Assembly (NCBI GenBank): GCA_963978545.1
Contig: OZ021733.1
Span: forward strand, 28,271,330 to 28,335,329
Direction of reading: 5' to 3'
DNA: 64,000 nucleotides
Origin: Linyphia triangularis
Lineage: Eukaryota; Arthropoda; Arachnida; Araneae; Linyphiidae
The first letter of the stretch is position 1, and every line of letters begins with the position of its first letter. The notes beneath the pieces were generated by a model that did no database searches, was not told the origin of the DNA, and was given only the letters and a program-made list of their open reading frames with translations. The position numbers and the translations under genes are program-made. Below, piece by piece: positions 1 to 12,384 of this stretch.

Positions 1-19
1 TAATGCATATAATGTTTAC

Positions 20-170
20 AAAGTAACCAAATGCTGGTCAGTGGCTCTTGTGAAGTTACCAAATACAGGTGAGCCTTGCTATTCTTGTGAAGTTACTAAT
101 TATCAACCATCGGTGAGCCTCACTTTTTAAATTTTTTTTTTTTATGAAGTTACCAAATGCTGGTCAGTGA
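20..170 (+). repeat. Short imperfect local repeat
   Basis: Three or four degenerate copies of a motif like GAAGTTACCAAATGCTGGTC, each followed by GTGAGCC or a similar string. It may be the end of a longer repeat that begins outside the window. No coding potential. Confidence 0.5.
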
Positions 171-1507
171 GGACTTTCACGATGTGACGTGAGATAAAAT
201 TATTGACTCATATTAAAACTAAGTGCAAAACTCAATAAATTATTCGTGGCGAAAGGTACTTATCTTTCTGCAGCAGGAGTAATGTCATTTCCCTTGTTTT
301 TGAAAATTCTACGCATCATCGTAATTTGCGTTAGGTTTATTTTGCACTGATAATCTTATTATCATTTTTATTTCTAAATTTGACAAAGATTCGCGGTCAA
401 TTGCATGGCAATTGATCAGGTCTCTTTATCCAGATAAGATTCTATATATGGAATCCACCTGATGCTAAGAAATGTTATCGCTAAAGGTCAACATTCATTC
501 TGATACGAAGTCACCTGAGCAAATGTCCCAAGAAGTAAAAAATTGGCAAAATCCAAAGACACCACGTCTCCATGTTTGAAAATATCTGTAATGTTTGTCA
601 TAGTTTCTTTGTTTTCCATGTTGGATATATTTTCCAGGCATTACACAACTAATCGTGCAAATTCTTCTTTGATACCAGATTAGTGTGCTTTAAGTTGTTC
701 CAACTTTTTGTTTACGTGTGGTCTAAGTCCAGTTATTTCTCTATTTGAATAAAATTTGAATTCATTGTATGACATTAATGCAAAGTAGAGATAATTATAG
801 AGACGGGTTTAGAGAAGTGTGGAACCTTTAGATGTCAACAGATCAATGGGAAATAATCTCTAAGCAATTAAATAGTTAAAAATAAATATTTTTTTAAATA
901 TAAATGAAAAACAAGAATAAAAATAGTTTATGGAGTAAACCATGAGACAAATATATATATTAAAAAAGTTTTTTTTTTAAAGGGGATTGGAAGGCAAATT
1001 TTTTTTCTCGGAATCCATTTCGAGGTTTTTAAAGCGTAACAATATTTAAAATGTCATCTACAAAATGGCTTAACTTGGTGGGCAATACGCTTTTCTAAAG
1101 TATTTTTAAATATTTTTGAAAAAATAACATCACTGAAAAAACCCTTCTGCTTTGTACTTTAAACGTTGTTTTCTCTAAATGCTGTTTTTTCACACAAATG
1201 TACCTTTTCTCAGGATCTACTCAAATATTTGGTTTTGAATTTGTTTTACTGGTACATATATTTTTACACAGACATATGGTTTTACAGAAATGTTGATTAG
1301 TTTTTTAAAAAAAAATTCTTAACCATGCTTTTTTGGGTAAATTTTATAAAAACATTTCAAAACATAAATCCTAAGCAAAATTTTATTTTTACAAAAGCAT
1401 ATGCCAGTCTATGTAAAAGTGTTTTAATATTGACTGTACAAAATTTTAAACCAATGCTATGAATAGTTTATGAGAAAAAGGTACATAAAAAAGGCCTTTT
1501 TTACAAG
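171..1507. other. AT-rich stretch, nothing recognised
   Basis: Very AT-rich, with poly-T and poly-A runs and no convincing open frame, repeat boundary or RNA gene. Confidence 0.5.
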
Positions 1508-1515
1508 GACTAGAC

Positions 1516-2687
1516 CAGGGTTTCTTAACCTGTGGTTCATGGACCCCTTGGGGGTCCATGGGTCATATTTTGGGGGTCCGCCGACTGATCCTAATTTTTA
1601 AAATGTTTGCATCAATATTTAGCCAGCAGTGGTAACCCGGACCTACTTCATCCTTAGCGCGCTCTGTATGGCAACCCTGTTTCTTTTTCCGCTCCTCCGG
1701 AGAAGATAATTTTAGACGCTTTTTAGCGCATGCCCATTTATTTCTCTTTTGTTTTAGCCTTTTCATTGGTCGATAATTTGTTTGAGTTTGAAATAGCAGT
1801 ATAATTTTAAACTTGATTCACGATTTTATTTCCGTTGGATCTGCCCTGGAGGTAAGACGCACATGAACGATATATGTCTTTCAATTCAAGGGCCTGATAC
1901 AACAATTATAGATGCCACTGAGAAACTACAGGCATTTTTATTGAAAATGTCACTTTGGAAAATTAGAATTCAAAATGGGATATATGCAAACTTTCAAATG
2001 TTGGACAAAGTGCTTTTTGAAAATGGATCTCAGCAAGATAGTTTGTTATTGAATAACTTGAAAAATGAAATCTGTGAACACCTGGAAGTACTTCAAGTTT
2101 CATTTGAAAAATATTTTAATTCGGATGGAATAAATATAAAAGATGAGTTGTGGATTCGTAATCCTTTTCTTTGTGATATTGACCGTATCGATGACATGAA
2201 CCTTGCCAAAGATGAGCTAATTGATTTGAAAACAAAGTCCTTGTTAAAAATGGATTTCGATTCAAAAACTCTTGGAGAGTTTTGGTCTTCTTTAAGAGAA
2301 GCCTACCCATTGCTTGTAAAACGAGCTATGGCAGCCATTATTCCGTTTGCTACAGTATATTTTTGCGAAGCGGGATTTTCCACACTTGTCACAATAAAAA
2401 CAGAACATCGAAATCGACTGAATGTCGAACATGATATGCGCGTTGCTTTGTCGAAAACCATCCTTCAATTCAATCTGTTAATCAAGGAAAAGCAGCAACA
2501 GCCTTCACATTAAATATTTTAATTTCTTCAAATTTTTTATCCTATTGAAATAAAAATAATTAAATAATAAAACAGAATATATTTTGTAATAAATAATGTT
2601 TAAGCAATTTTTTTTTCACATAGGAGTCCGTGACATATTTAAAATTTTTAAAGTGGTCCATTGTGCCAAAAAGGTTAAGAAACCCTG
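1516..2687 (+). mobile_element. hAT transposon, internally deleted, with TSD
   Basis: The element has perfect 16-bp terminal inverted repeats, CAGGGTTTCTTAACCT at 1516-1531 and its complement at 2672-2687. It is flanked by a perfect 8-bp target duplication GACTAGAC (1508-1515 and 2688-2695), which is diagnostic of the hAT superfamily. A 23-bp subterminal hairpin lies at 1538-1560. At about 1.17 kb it is far shorter than an autonomous hAT of this type, and it keeps only the 3' part of the transposase gene. It is therefore a deletion derivative that would need transposase supplied in trans. Confidence 0.93.
1863..2513 (+). pseudogene. hAT transposase C-terminal fragment (ZBED5/FAM200-like)
   Basis: An open frame of 216 codons matches the C-terminal part of the ZBED5/SCAND3/FAM200-like group of hAT transposases. 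The early part (LSIQGPDTTIIDATEKLQ) is the end of the helical insertion region. Residues about 140-205 are the hATC dimerisation domain, with EFWSSLREAYPLL, then PFATVYFCEAGFSTL, IKTEHRNRLNVEHDMRVAL and a QQQPSH end. The BED zinc finger and most of the RNase H-like catalytic core that precede this in full-length proteins are missing. The first Met aligns with an internal Leu of the family, so the deletion junction lies just upstream near 1860. The frame is otherwise undamaged, so the loss is probably fairly recent. An isolated hATC domain could still dimerise, but that is inference. A natural start codon is not established. Confidence 0.85.
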
Positions 2688-2695
2688 GACTAGAC

Positions 2696-3240
2696 AGAAC
2701 CTTCCGAGCCCCCTTAAAACTTAATTCGTAAGTTTCCCTATTAGATTCAGACTGCAAAATTATAACTTCCATACAACCATAAAAATACCAAATTTTCATG
2801 TGGGGGAAAACATTTCCGATGTTATTAAGTTTATTATATTTCCTTCATATATCACTATCCCATAACTCAATAGTATTCATTCCGAATTTTATGAAGATAT
2901 GTTAAATAGAGCAGGCCATATACATCTTTAAGTAGCTGCGGTTTTATTATGGTTACCATGTATAAAAAGTGTTTCTGTAATCCTTTTCCTGTAGAGTATA
3001 TTTTAGAAAATATGTAAAAATGAAACTTAGTTTGTTACCGACATAATATATTCGTTTGGTTTATTTGAGTTTACTTGCACAAGAGCAATACTTGTGCCAC
3101 GCTGCACCGATAAACGGAATAGAACACTGTATTTTCTCCTGCCCAAAGTCACTTCGGGCATTTTAAATTTAAGGCGGGTGAATTACCCGAATTGGATTCA
3201 GGTGACCCTGGAAAGGGGGTTAACATATTGTCTGTCCATC
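2696..3240. other. No gene seen
   Basis: AT-rich up to about 3090, then a slightly GC-richer stretch that can be read openly but has no recognisable protein similarity or codon bias. Confidence 0.4.
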
Positions 3241-3241
3241 A

Positions 3242-3456
3242 TAAGAATAGCTCCCGCTACTTTGTTTAACATTGTATTTTGTCCATGGAAACAAGACTAT
3301 CTCCATTTCCACGAGAGGACTCCAGGTAAAAGAAATCTACATTTGCCGTATAGTATTGCAACCTTTTGGAACGCCAATCTCCTGCATACATCAACCCTAT
3401 TCTAAATCGACGAGTATTGTTTCTATAGCGACCTTCACCATGCAAACTATCTGGCG
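3242..3456 (+). repeat. Dispersed repeat family G, copy 1
   Basis: Shares a pattern with 31347-31557, 39041-39218 and (reversed) 7449-7536: GAATAGCTCCC, a CTTTGT block, a TGGAAACAAGACTA block, CTACATTTGCCGTAT and a TCTAAATCGACGAGT block. Open frames on both strands are not conserved between copies, so I treat it as non-coding repeat. I do not recognise the family. Confidence 0.65.
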
Positions 3457-3459
3457 GGG

Positions 3460-4990
3460 GACATTCACCTGATAAACAAGCAGTAGTACTTTTCATTTTC
3501 AAAAGTAAATCCCTCGTGCAAAATATGTCATTTTATAAGTGGTGACTACTAACCTTTAACTTTTAACACTTTTTTTAACACACACTGAAACAATTTTCAT
3601 CAAAGAATGCATGGTCTTAAATGAAACTCCGAGTTGCCAAGGTCAGAGGTTAGCAGGTTAGACAAGGTCAAGATGGTGAAATCAAAGATAAGAGAAGACA
3701 AAACAACAATTGCGTTTTTGTTGAAAAAGATAATTTAATGACATGGATTTACAATAATTGCTTATAAAGAGCAACCGGTAATGAAAAGGGAGCAGCGGCG
3801 ATGGCATTTGCATATATGGGGTTCTTCCGATAATTCACAACTTGAATGGCGTTTTGATGTTTGCGAAGCGGGCGTTTCCAAACGCAATAACATTTAGCCG
3901 TTTAATTTTAGACTATTCATTCTTGGAAGAAAATTGTTTTAGGGAGTGACTATACAACTTCGTTAAAGGGACTTGGTACCCCATGTTTTCACAAAAAATA
4001 ATAAAAATATCAATTTGTATTTTTTGCGTGTATATTATCTTTGAAACCTCCTTATTCTGGCAAGTTTTTGAGCTGATCTGATAACTGAAATTTGAAGAAA
4101 ACTGTATTCTTATGGAGAATTTAGCATTGCTGCAATAGCTCCTTTGATGTTTCGATCGCATTTTTCTCAGTTCGTGATTTTTAAAATTCTCACTTTACTC
4201 AAAATGCTAAAACTTCAGCAAATATGAATGAAATGACTTGAAATTTCGTAAGTTTCATTCTTAATATCTATTTGACAAAAATTAGCATGGATTTTTGAAT
4301 AAAATAAAAACTTTTTACAAATTCAAATATTGAAAAATGTTTTTTTTTTTTTTTTACTCTTGTTTTACCTATAGGCATAGTTATAATTATTTTCCTTCAA
4401 AACTGTTTTACTTATTCAAAATCGGATACCTAAAAGTTTAGAATATATTACTAGGAGCAGTTTTTATTTAAAAAAAAAAAATCAAGAAAAAATATTGAAA
4501 AATGAAAAAAAAAGAAAATCAAATATGATTTTTTTTTTTTTTTTAATTCAAAATTTTGAAAATTTAGAGCACTATGTGAACTTTTTTTAATAAAATTTAG
4601 TTTTTACTTAGTAATACTTTCACATATGTAAAAATTATAATTTTAAAGGCTTAAATAAAAAAAAAGTTTGAAGGGTATCAAGTCCCCTTCGGTCTCCCTC
4701 TCCTTTATTTTAATTTTTAAATAGTTTTGGTTGAACAAATTACTAATAGATAGTATAGTCTAGTTTGAATGTTTATATTCAATCTGGCTAACTTTCAAGG
4801 CATCAGAACTAAATTTGGCCCACTTTTAAATGCATCCTGTAATTAGCAAATGCGAGAGTGATTAAAATCCTGTAAAGGTTTTTATCACATCCATCAAAAT
4901 TAACAGACTAAAGAGCGACTAACGAGAACAGAATAAAGAGCGACTAAGAGAGACTAAACGAAAGACATGCTACGTCGTAGCATTCTAACA
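3460..4990. other. AT-rich stretch, nothing recognised
   Basis: Homopolymer-rich and AT-rich, with no supported gene or element boundary. Confidence 0.45.
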
Positions 4991-4995
4991 ACATT

Positions 4996-5123
4996 TGTGG
5001 TGGTCTCGTGTTCCAAAGACAGATACAACACTAGTGATTACTTTTGCCTAGCTGTAGAGTATCTGTCTACGGATCTAGGTATCCCTGGTTTGACTCCCGT
5101 TAGCGCACATCGCCACATTGGTG
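4996..5123 (+). mobile_element. tRNA-like SINE family C, copy 1
   Basis: Shares a GTGGTCTCGTGTNCAAA-like start, an ACAGATACAACAC block and a tRNA-like segment with 5311-5443 and 50098-50223. The B-box-like motif is GGTTTGACTCCC, mutated from GGTTCRACTCC. The cloverleaf acceptor stem is not preserved, so it is a SINE or tRNA relic and not a tRNA gene. Confidence 0.6.
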
Positions 5124-5310
5124 ACTACCGGACAACTGAATCATGCTGCCATTTATTGGCGCTTTCTAATACATGACTGCCACATAATCACTAACGCAAC
5201 TTTGGCGATTCACTGCCAAACGCAACGAAACTCTTTCAAGCAATACACTGAACTCACACTCAAGCAACTCAATCGTTCGCCCCCTTCGCGACTCACTGGG
5301 AAGTGGCTAT

Positions 5311-5443
5311 GTGGTGGTTTCGTGTACAAAAGACAGACACAACACCTAGGCACTAGTGATTATTTTTGCCTAGTCGTAGAGTATCTGTCTAAAGATCTAG
5401 GAGTCCCTGGTTCGACTCCCGTTAGCACACATCACCACCCATT
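5311..5443 (+). mobile_element. tRNA-like SINE family C, copy 2
   Basis: Second copy in the same orientation about 315 bp downstream of the first. It contains an intact Pol III B box (GGTTCGACTCC) followed by CGTTAGCACACATCACC, and the ACACCTAGGCACTAGTGAT block seen in the copy near 50.2 kb. No acceptor stem closes. Confidence 0.65.
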
Positions 5444-5513
5444 GACTACTTTTAGAAACTGGTCAGAAGTCCAGATGGTGACACCTAAGCTAGCACCTCA
5501 TTACCACATCTAC

Positions 5514-6056
5514 AAGAGATCGGCGATATATCGATACGATATTTTTATCGATATTTCTAAAAATATATCGATATTAAAAATATCGATCAAAGTCACCGAT
5601 ATATCGATATTTTCAAACATTTTTAGTTTTTTGATGATCGTTTTGTAGTTCCATGTGTTTTCACGATTTTCTTTATTCCCTTTTCAAAAACTTCAAAACT
5701 AAAGTTTGAACTTGGCTGAGAGACAGTTAAAATGGCACCCCCAGTATAAAATATTTTCCTATACACTTAAAAGCTATTGAAAATTATCTGAATTTTTCTT
5801 AAAATCACTGCACCAATTCAGCGAAAATATAACTTTTTTTTTTTTGTAATAGATCCATTTCAGTTGAAAAAGTAGTCACCATACAAAAAAGCAATCATGA
5901 AAAGTAGAAATTTGCCCCGAAAAACTTTGTTTCTGGCAATATTGAAAATCAAATTAAAAAAAAATCATGTTTCGATGTATCGATATTTTATCCATATGTT
6001 TTTCTATGCAACGATATAGAATCGATATTTATTTTGGTCGATATTTCCGACCTCTA
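5514..6056 (-). mobile_element. hAT MITE, ATCGAT-rich family, copy 1
   Basis: Ends in an inverted repeat related to TAGAGGTCGG, with the left end mutated to AAGAGATCGG. It is flanked by a perfect 8-bp duplication ACATCTAC (5506-5513 and 6057-6064). Subterminal DNA is packed with ATCGAT/ATATCGAT motifs. The core block (ATGGCACCC, AAACTTCAAAACTAAAGTTTGAAC) matches 22327-22979 and 44743-45366 in reverse orientation. No transposase is left. Confidence 0.9.
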
Positions 6057-6339
6057 ACATCTACACCACACAAAACGAAATAACATTGAAGCCTTGTGGG
6101 ATTAGTTTGTAACATTCTCCATTAGTTTTACACTCCTGTACGTATTATGGTAAGGCGCTGTCTCGATCACGATTTCCAATTTCAGAGGTCGCTGCTAACC
6201 GAGCAATTAAAAGCTCCTTTGAAAAGTCGTATGAAATATTTTACTCGAAAAAAAGTAAGATTTTATTAATGAAAATAAAAAGGAAGACACACAGATTTAG
6301 AAAACAAAACTACTCAGGTAGAACAGTGGTATTGATCAA

Positions 6340-6668
6340 AGTCGAAAACGGGGATTCTAGAAAGACTAGCCAGTCTATGCCAAATCTCGAGCATCATTCC
6401 AAAATCCACATTTTTTTTTTTTTTTTTAAATAAACATGTTAAAACCATCACAAAACATATGTTTCACCCCTGGGGACTTTCTAAAAATACTATATTTCAA
6501 TTTTAAAACTTTGCATCAACATTTTAAAACTTGTAGTATATTTTAATCAACACAGGGCGTGATTGACCAAGATCCGCAGTAACGGCCAATCTACAACGGT
6601 CAACATCGGGATTAGCCAATGTCGAGGCGATATTGGCCTGGGGATTTGTGCTACTGGGGTACTCTGCA
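6340..6668 (+). repeat. Dispersed TIR-like repeat family F, copy 1
   Basis: Contains AAATCTCGAGCATCATTCC, ATTTCAATTTTAAAACTTTGCATCAACATTTTAAAAC, several GGCCAAT-type dyads and an end reading GTGCTACTGGG. The same order is found reversed at 40085-40405 and partly at 49812-50000. The terminal motif CCCAGTAGCACAAAT resembles that of the copy at 40.1 kb. It is probably a non-autonomous DNA transposon of unknown superfamily. Confidence 0.6.
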
Positions 6669-6809
6669 TTAAAAAATTCAACCGTAAAGACAAAGTTTTC
6701 ACTACAAATCCTTTAAATGCATTGCCAATTTTTATGGTCAATCGTTATTCATTTAATCGATTTTTGGCTCAGGTTAAGTTTTTATAGTGTACGGCACATA
6801 CAAAAAAAA

Positions 6810-7260
6810 ACAACCACAAAACCCCTGTGATTTGCCATCGACGACGAGTTTATATGCCAAGTTTTAGTTCGATTGGATGACGGCAAGTAGGATAATTAGC
6901 CCTCCGAAGGTTTTTCCCACCACCAACAAAATCTAAAGTAATATAAGGAATTTAAAAACATCAATATAACAGGTTTTTCTTATCATATGCCGTCTACCTT
7001 AACAAAGAAAGTTTTATCCATGAAATATCGTCAAATTGTAATTGCTTGAATATGGCTAATACCTAGATTTGACGTACGACTGTAGAATATGTAAAAGCGG
7101 TCTTTTAGTGGCAGCATCCAAAACTTGAAAGAAGGCATTGTCACCGATAACGAGTCTATTTTCCAAGTTTCTGGTCGATTGTATGAAAGCAAGGGGATTA
7201 ACAAGCCCTCCGAAAGTTTTGAATGACACAAAAAATGATACAATGGAATTTAAAAATGCT
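6810..7260 (+). repeat. Two diverged direct copies of a repeat
   Basis: The segments at about 6830-6915 and 7135-7220 share CGANNACGAGT, a CCAAGTTT block, a TCGATTG block and AGCCCTCCGAAGGTTTT. They resemble retrotransposon 3'-UTR debris in style, but I cannot assign a family. Confidence 0.4.
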
Positions 7261-7448
7261 TCATTATTTTAAATAATTTCAATGTAATTTGATTTACCCT
7301 TTTAGATAAGTGTCAATAGGTAAATTTGATTTAAAAAATTTAAGAACTATGCATCAAAATAAAAAAAGACTAATAATTAAATAAAATTAAAACAGTAAAG
7401 TGAAAAGCATACTTTAAAATTTTCAGAATATAGCAATGTCAACATTTC

Positions 7449-7536
7449 CCCTTCAAATACACCATGGAAAATGGGCTAGTCTGGTTTCCATGGCAACAAT
7501 TCACGCTAGACAACTTGGTGGGAACTATTCTTCTGA
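7449..7536 (-). repeat. Dispersed repeat family G, copy 2 (partial)
   Basis: The reverse complement shows GAATAGTTCCCACCAAGTTG followed by GTTGCCATGGAAACCAGACTA and GCCCATTTTCCA. This is the first half of family G. Confidence 0.6.
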
Positions 7537-7539
7537 TAG

Positions 7540-9396
7540 ACATACAGTAACCACTAAAGTAAAGACAATAACGTTATTTAAAAAAAAAAAAAATCAAATA
7601 TAAGATGTCCAAAAAAATTAAGGCTGAGAACTAGCACGTAACCATAGGTTTATTTAATCCTATAATTGTCCTAGATTGGCGCTCTTGTTTTCCTCCGAAA
7701 ATCAAATGAATTTGTTTTTAAAAAATCAGGTATTAAATCAAGCGTTTATAAGCTTATGTAAAAATTCTTGATTCAATTATTAACCAACAGCCATTAACAC
7801 TGTTACAAACGGCAAATTCTCTATTTACATGATTTGTCAGTGTCTGTTTAGAAAATTTCATTGCATTCAAAGTAGAAAATTAAAATCAAATACATACGAC
7901 ATATACAAACAAGCTTTAAAAATTTACGGGCATAATAAAATCACCATTTTTTATACATGAAATTTTTTTAATTAATCAAACATTTCTTGTTGGAGTTCGT
8001 TAGAATTTCTAATAAACTTAATGAAGCATTACATCAAGGACAATTAAGCTAAAAATCAAACAAAGTATTAACTGTAAAAAAAAAAAAAAAAATGCTATAG
8101 AAATTAAATTTTAAAAACCTAAAAAATTTAATAAAATCGCGATGCAGTGAGGTGTTATTGCAATAAAACAAAGAACTGCCAATTAAAACAGTTGGTGACA
8201 TATTTCTATATGTGATCATGAACTTTTTGCTAAATTATACAATCTTTCGTCCCATAAAATAGGACTCTTAATAAGCACAACCCATCATATTAAAATAATT
8301 GTTTGCAGATAAGTTATTTCTTGCGCTTTGAAGCTTATTCGCAATAACAGTTATTTTCCCCAATTTTCATATATTGTAAATTCATTTTTAACTATGCAGA
8401 ATCATGTTATAATAGGACCAGTAGTATTGATGGAATCTAAATGTTTTAAAACATTCGTTTTGTATTTCTTGTTTGGTCTCTACTTAGAACCATAATACGC
8501 TACTAGATGGCAGCACGAAATAACACAGTAAGATACAAATAACGAGATTCTATGACGTATGAAATGGTTTACTAAAAGAATCTAGAAAAATATTTCTATA
8601 AAATTTAGAAATATAATGCATTGCACACACTAACTTTACAATAACGTTTTAGTTACATTAAACCCTATACTTTCAAACTATTGTTTTAGCTATCTTTTCA
8701 GAATATAAACATTATTGATTTAATATTTTTTTTTTTTTTAATTTAACCAGTAGAGGTCCGTTTAATAATATTTGGTGTCCCTAAAGGGTAATAAAATAAA
8801 TAAATTATTTTGCTATAAAAGATTGGGTAAAAGTTTAAATTGCTACAATGCTCCAGTTTTGATGTTTTAAAAATTTAGCAGTTATTTTTTTTTTTAACAG
8901 AAGTTAAGTTACAGAGTCTAAATGAATATACAACTTCCATATTGGAAGAAAGCCAATTACAAAATTGTCTTTAAAATTAACCAAACTATAACGATTTTAA
9001 AAGTGAGTGAACCGTATCTTTGTTTTGAAAAGTAAATTAAAATATTACCGATAGCAACTCTTCCGAGACATACTGTATTAAACGTCTAATTGAAACATTT
9101 TATTGGATAAAAGACTTGTTTCCAATCATGCTATCTAAGACTTAAATAATTAAAAATCTTTTTAATACCTTAGATTTGAAAATAAAAGTTACTTATTTGG
9201 TTAACGTCCCTATCTTCTCTTATCCCGCAGTTCTTTTAAAATATTGCAAGTCTTGCTTTCGAATGCGCTTTATTTCGGTTAATTTTTAAAAATAAAGTAG
9301 TGATTTCAATTAAAAAAAATAATGTGATTTAAATATTATTTTTTAATTATTTGAAGAAAAAAAATGAATTGTGATTTTATTAAGATAAATTTTTGT
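7540..9396. other. AT-rich stretch, nothing recognised
   Basis: Long AT-rich DNA with poly-A and poly-T tracts. No element termini, RNA gene or exon-like block stood out on either strand. Confidence 0.45.
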
Positions 9397-9400
9397 TTAA

Positions 9401-10114
9401 GGGGGTGCGGTACCGAAAATAAAAAAAACTTTATTTATGTACATTTTTACGTCAAAAATTTATTTTATGTATGAGATACTATTTATATATCTTTGAGAAA
9501 ATGTTTTTTTTAAATATTGTGTTTTGTTATTTAAAAAAAATTTTAAAACCAAGAAAAATCCATAATAATAGATGTTTGCGTATTTTGATATAAGTCAAGA
9601 AAAAATAAAAAAAATTTCAAAGTGAAAGCTTTCTGTAATACATAATTATATAAAGAAAATGTTGTCTTTACAGAATTTTGATAGGTGAACTAAAAAAAAT
9701 TAAAAAAATTCTCAAAGTTAAAATATTGAAATTTTTTTTATGTTATCTTTTAAGCTAAAAATTATATTTTAAAACAGAATTAAAAAAATAAAATTCTGTG
9801 AAGATAAAATATTTAAAACTATATAAATTAAATGCTCCAAAAATTTGAATAGCCAATTGTTAATGGTTCTGGAGATATATCGATTTGAATATGAAACATC
9901 TGTGAAAAACACTAGTGCTCGAAAAACGCACTTTAAGCAGACGCTTCAAGGTGTTACGCCCATTAGTGATGTTTAAATCACAGGAAATTTTGTAGCGTTC
10001 TAATCACCGGAGGAATAAGATAAAAACATCATTCTTTTCAGGAATGTCTGAACTATTTTTTAAAATCAGAAAAAAAATTTGGGATTTTTGAAGAAATTTC
10101 GGTACCATACCCCT
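9401..10114 (+). mobile_element. TTAA-flanked MITE, GGTACCGAAA family, copy 1
   Basis: The termini are GGGGGTGCGGTACCGAAA at the left and the complement of GGGTATGGTACCGAAA at the right. They lie directly inside TTAA at 9397-9400 and 10115-10118. The interior matches 37075-37794 in reverse, including CACTAGTGCTCGAAAAACGC and GTGTTACGCCCATTAGTGAT. A TTAA duplication is known from piggyBac and Kolobok elements. No transposase frame remains. Confidence 0.85.
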
Positions 10115-10274
10115 TTAAGTTTTTAGAAATGTTTTACATTGTTGGATCAATAATAATTACAAATATAATATATTGACGTATTCGGTTCAAATCTTCTAAT
10201 TCGAGATGCTCCAAAAAAAGACATATGGTCAGTCTCTAAAAGTTAATGGTGAAAGCTGCTCTAGAGACAGTATA

Positions 10275-10905
10275 AAAACTAGGGGTGTGGAACATCGCAA
10301 AACTTTCAGTTACACTATAATACTGACGTGAATTTGTGTCATCTACAGTATTTTTTTGCGATAATTTTTGTATGGGACTTAAAAAGAAAATCACCTCCGC
10401 CAAAATGATGATTTTGGCGACATATTTATTCATAAGGATAATTAAAAAAATGATTGATAAGTGAAACTGAACAGAGAAGAAAAAATTATCGTTGATGAGG
10501 TATATGCTCAAGGAAAGAGAACTCTGTGTTAAAGGCATTCGTTTTTCAGCTTCTTACTTCATGAAAGCATTTTTACTGGAATTTCGGGGGTGGGGATGTT
10601 TAGAACACCTTGAGAGGCATTATTACGGCAATTTTGAACAAAATCGTTAGAGCAGTTTTTTAGCAATTACTGAAAAATACGATTTTTTCAATGGCAGCTA
10701 CCCTATGCGCATGCGCGATTTTGACGAAAACCTCAATGGTAGGTCCTTGTGCCATCACCAACCTGCGCACCAAATTTTAACATCGTAGGTCAATTTCTTC
10801 TGGAATTAAGTTGACCACATACACACAGACATTTTTTTGTTGTTGTTTTTTTCCAGATCACTTTTTTGAAATCATGATGTTCCAAAACGTGGAATAATGC
10901 AAAAA
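10275..10905 (+). mobile_element. Poly-A-tailed retroposon-like repeat family E, copy 1
   Basis: Starts near AGGGGTGTGGAACATCGC and ends GTGGAATAATGC followed by an A tract. It is collinear with 35425-36095, which ends in a longer A tract. The block with ATCGTAGGTCAATTT, TTGACCACATACACACAGACA is typical of the 3'-UTR of some non-LTR retrotransposons. It contains a perfect GCGCATGCGC palindrome near 10706. Confidence 0.6.
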
Positions 10906-11020
10906 AAAATTAAAATTGATTTTTTACTATACTTTTATACGACTATACTTTTATTATTACCCTATATATAGATATGGGTAATTGAAAATCATAAAACAAT
11001 CTTTAACTATTTTTTTAATA

Positions 11021-11090
11021 AATTACCCATGAAAATCATATCTTTATATGATTTCTTACCTTATTTTGAGCATTTTTGAAATTTTCATTA
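11021..11090 (+). repeat. Dispersed repeat H, copy 1
   Basis: The motif AATAAATTACCCATGAAAAT, then an ACCTTATTTTGAGCATTTTTG-like block, recurs at about 17370-17440 and 54279-54345. Boundaries are unclear. Confidence 0.45.
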
Positions 11091-11368
11091 ACAGCCTATT
11101 TCTAATATATTTATACACTATTTCAACTTATTTCTAATAATATCTCTAAGGATTTGAAACGGCTAGACGGAATTTGTTTCAATTATTCAAATTTATCAAA
11201 CATTGTAATTTTAAGGATTTAGAGTGCGATAGAGGGTATTATAGTACATGCAGGTTATATAAATCCCATTTTAACTTAGACGAAGAGAAAACGTTTGTTA
11301 TACAATAGGGAATGATAAATAGACCAATCTGCAAATAAATTTTACTTGAGTTAATAGTAGAAAAACAG

Positions 11369-11520
11369 TTGGTTGGTTTGTACGCTCAATAACGGCTAAT
11401 TAGGCCGTGACCTACAGCTTAACGTGGATTCCGCACCACAACAAACATCCATGCCTAACTCCAGGATTCGAACCTCTCCCTTTAGCATGCAAGGCCAGAG
11501 CTCTAACCTCACAGCCGTAA
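11369..11520 (-). mobile_element. tRNA-derived SINE family B, copy 1
   Basis: Read on the minus strand it starts GGCTGTGAGGTTAGAGCTCT (A-box region) and has the B box GGTTCGAATCC. It continues with TTAGGCATGGATGTT, GGAATCCACGTTAA, CTGTAGGTC and ends GTACAAACCAACC. Other copies are at 30900, 36129, 58993 and 62726. The cloverleaf is degenerate. Confidence 0.85.
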
Positions 11521-11524
11521 AAAA

Positions 11525-12380
11525 AACCCGGTTCTATCTGTATTGGGGGATTGTTAAAGTGTTTTTGTATTTTTGGGACACTCGGTGTAAAGATGAATTA
11601 AAGTAATGAATGTAGATGGCAGCACCAAGCTAAATAACGAAAAGTTGGTAATGCTTAAAATTCAAAAGCAAGATCATTATGGATATGGATTTTAAAAAAT
11701 TATATCAAGGAAAACAAAATCATTTCTAGAAATTTAAGGAGTTAGAAATTTGCATCTTCACAACTTTCTTCACTCAGGGAAAAATAACTACTCAAATGGA
11801 TTTTAAATTTTTACTTGCGATATGTTTTAAATTACATAAATTGCATATTAATAAAAACATCATCCATAAACAATCATGTTTTTATAAAATTATTCAGTAA
11901 TTTTTCGGTAAATTTATACAACAATTGCATGAGTAATTTTTTTAAGGGGCACACCTAGTGTGAAATTTTGAAAAAAAAAATCGATTTTTTTATATTTCGA
12001 TAGTCTGTACCTTTAAAAATACATACTAAAATTTCAAATGAATATTTCAAATAGTTTTTGAGTTACAGCCTTCTAATATAGCCACTCAGGGATTAGAAAG
12101 TTAAGTTTGTTTAGGAGCCCACCAGAGTTATTGTTCAGGCTCTGTTGCCATCGTAAGCCATTATAATACGATAAATGAAGGTGATTTATATGAACCTGGA
12201 ATAACAGATTAGCTGTAAGTATGATTTTTATCTATTAAAAAACAATGAAATCAATTATTTTATCTTTGAACGCGTTTTTCTCCAAACTACATTTTTCAAA
12301 TTTGCTGCAGTTGTAACTCGAAGACAAATCATCCGATCGGTTTGATTTTTTTCCCCCTGCTGATTTTGTATATTGTTGTG
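11525..12380 (+). other. AT-rich DNA with one-sided TTAAGGGG terminus
   Basis: Mostly featureless. At 11942-11965 TTAA is followed by GGGGCACACCTAGTGTG, resembling the outer end of the TTAA MITEs in this window. I found no matching right end, so this is at best a truncated element. Confidence 0.35.
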
Positions 12381-12384
12381 TAGA

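Noticed and set aside
3094..3502. Frames of 66-103 codons on both strands
   Set aside because: Overlap dispersed repeat G; the frames are not kept in the other copies.
5118..5648. 176-codon frame
   Set aside because: Runs through a SINE C and the start of a hAT MITE; no protein similarity.
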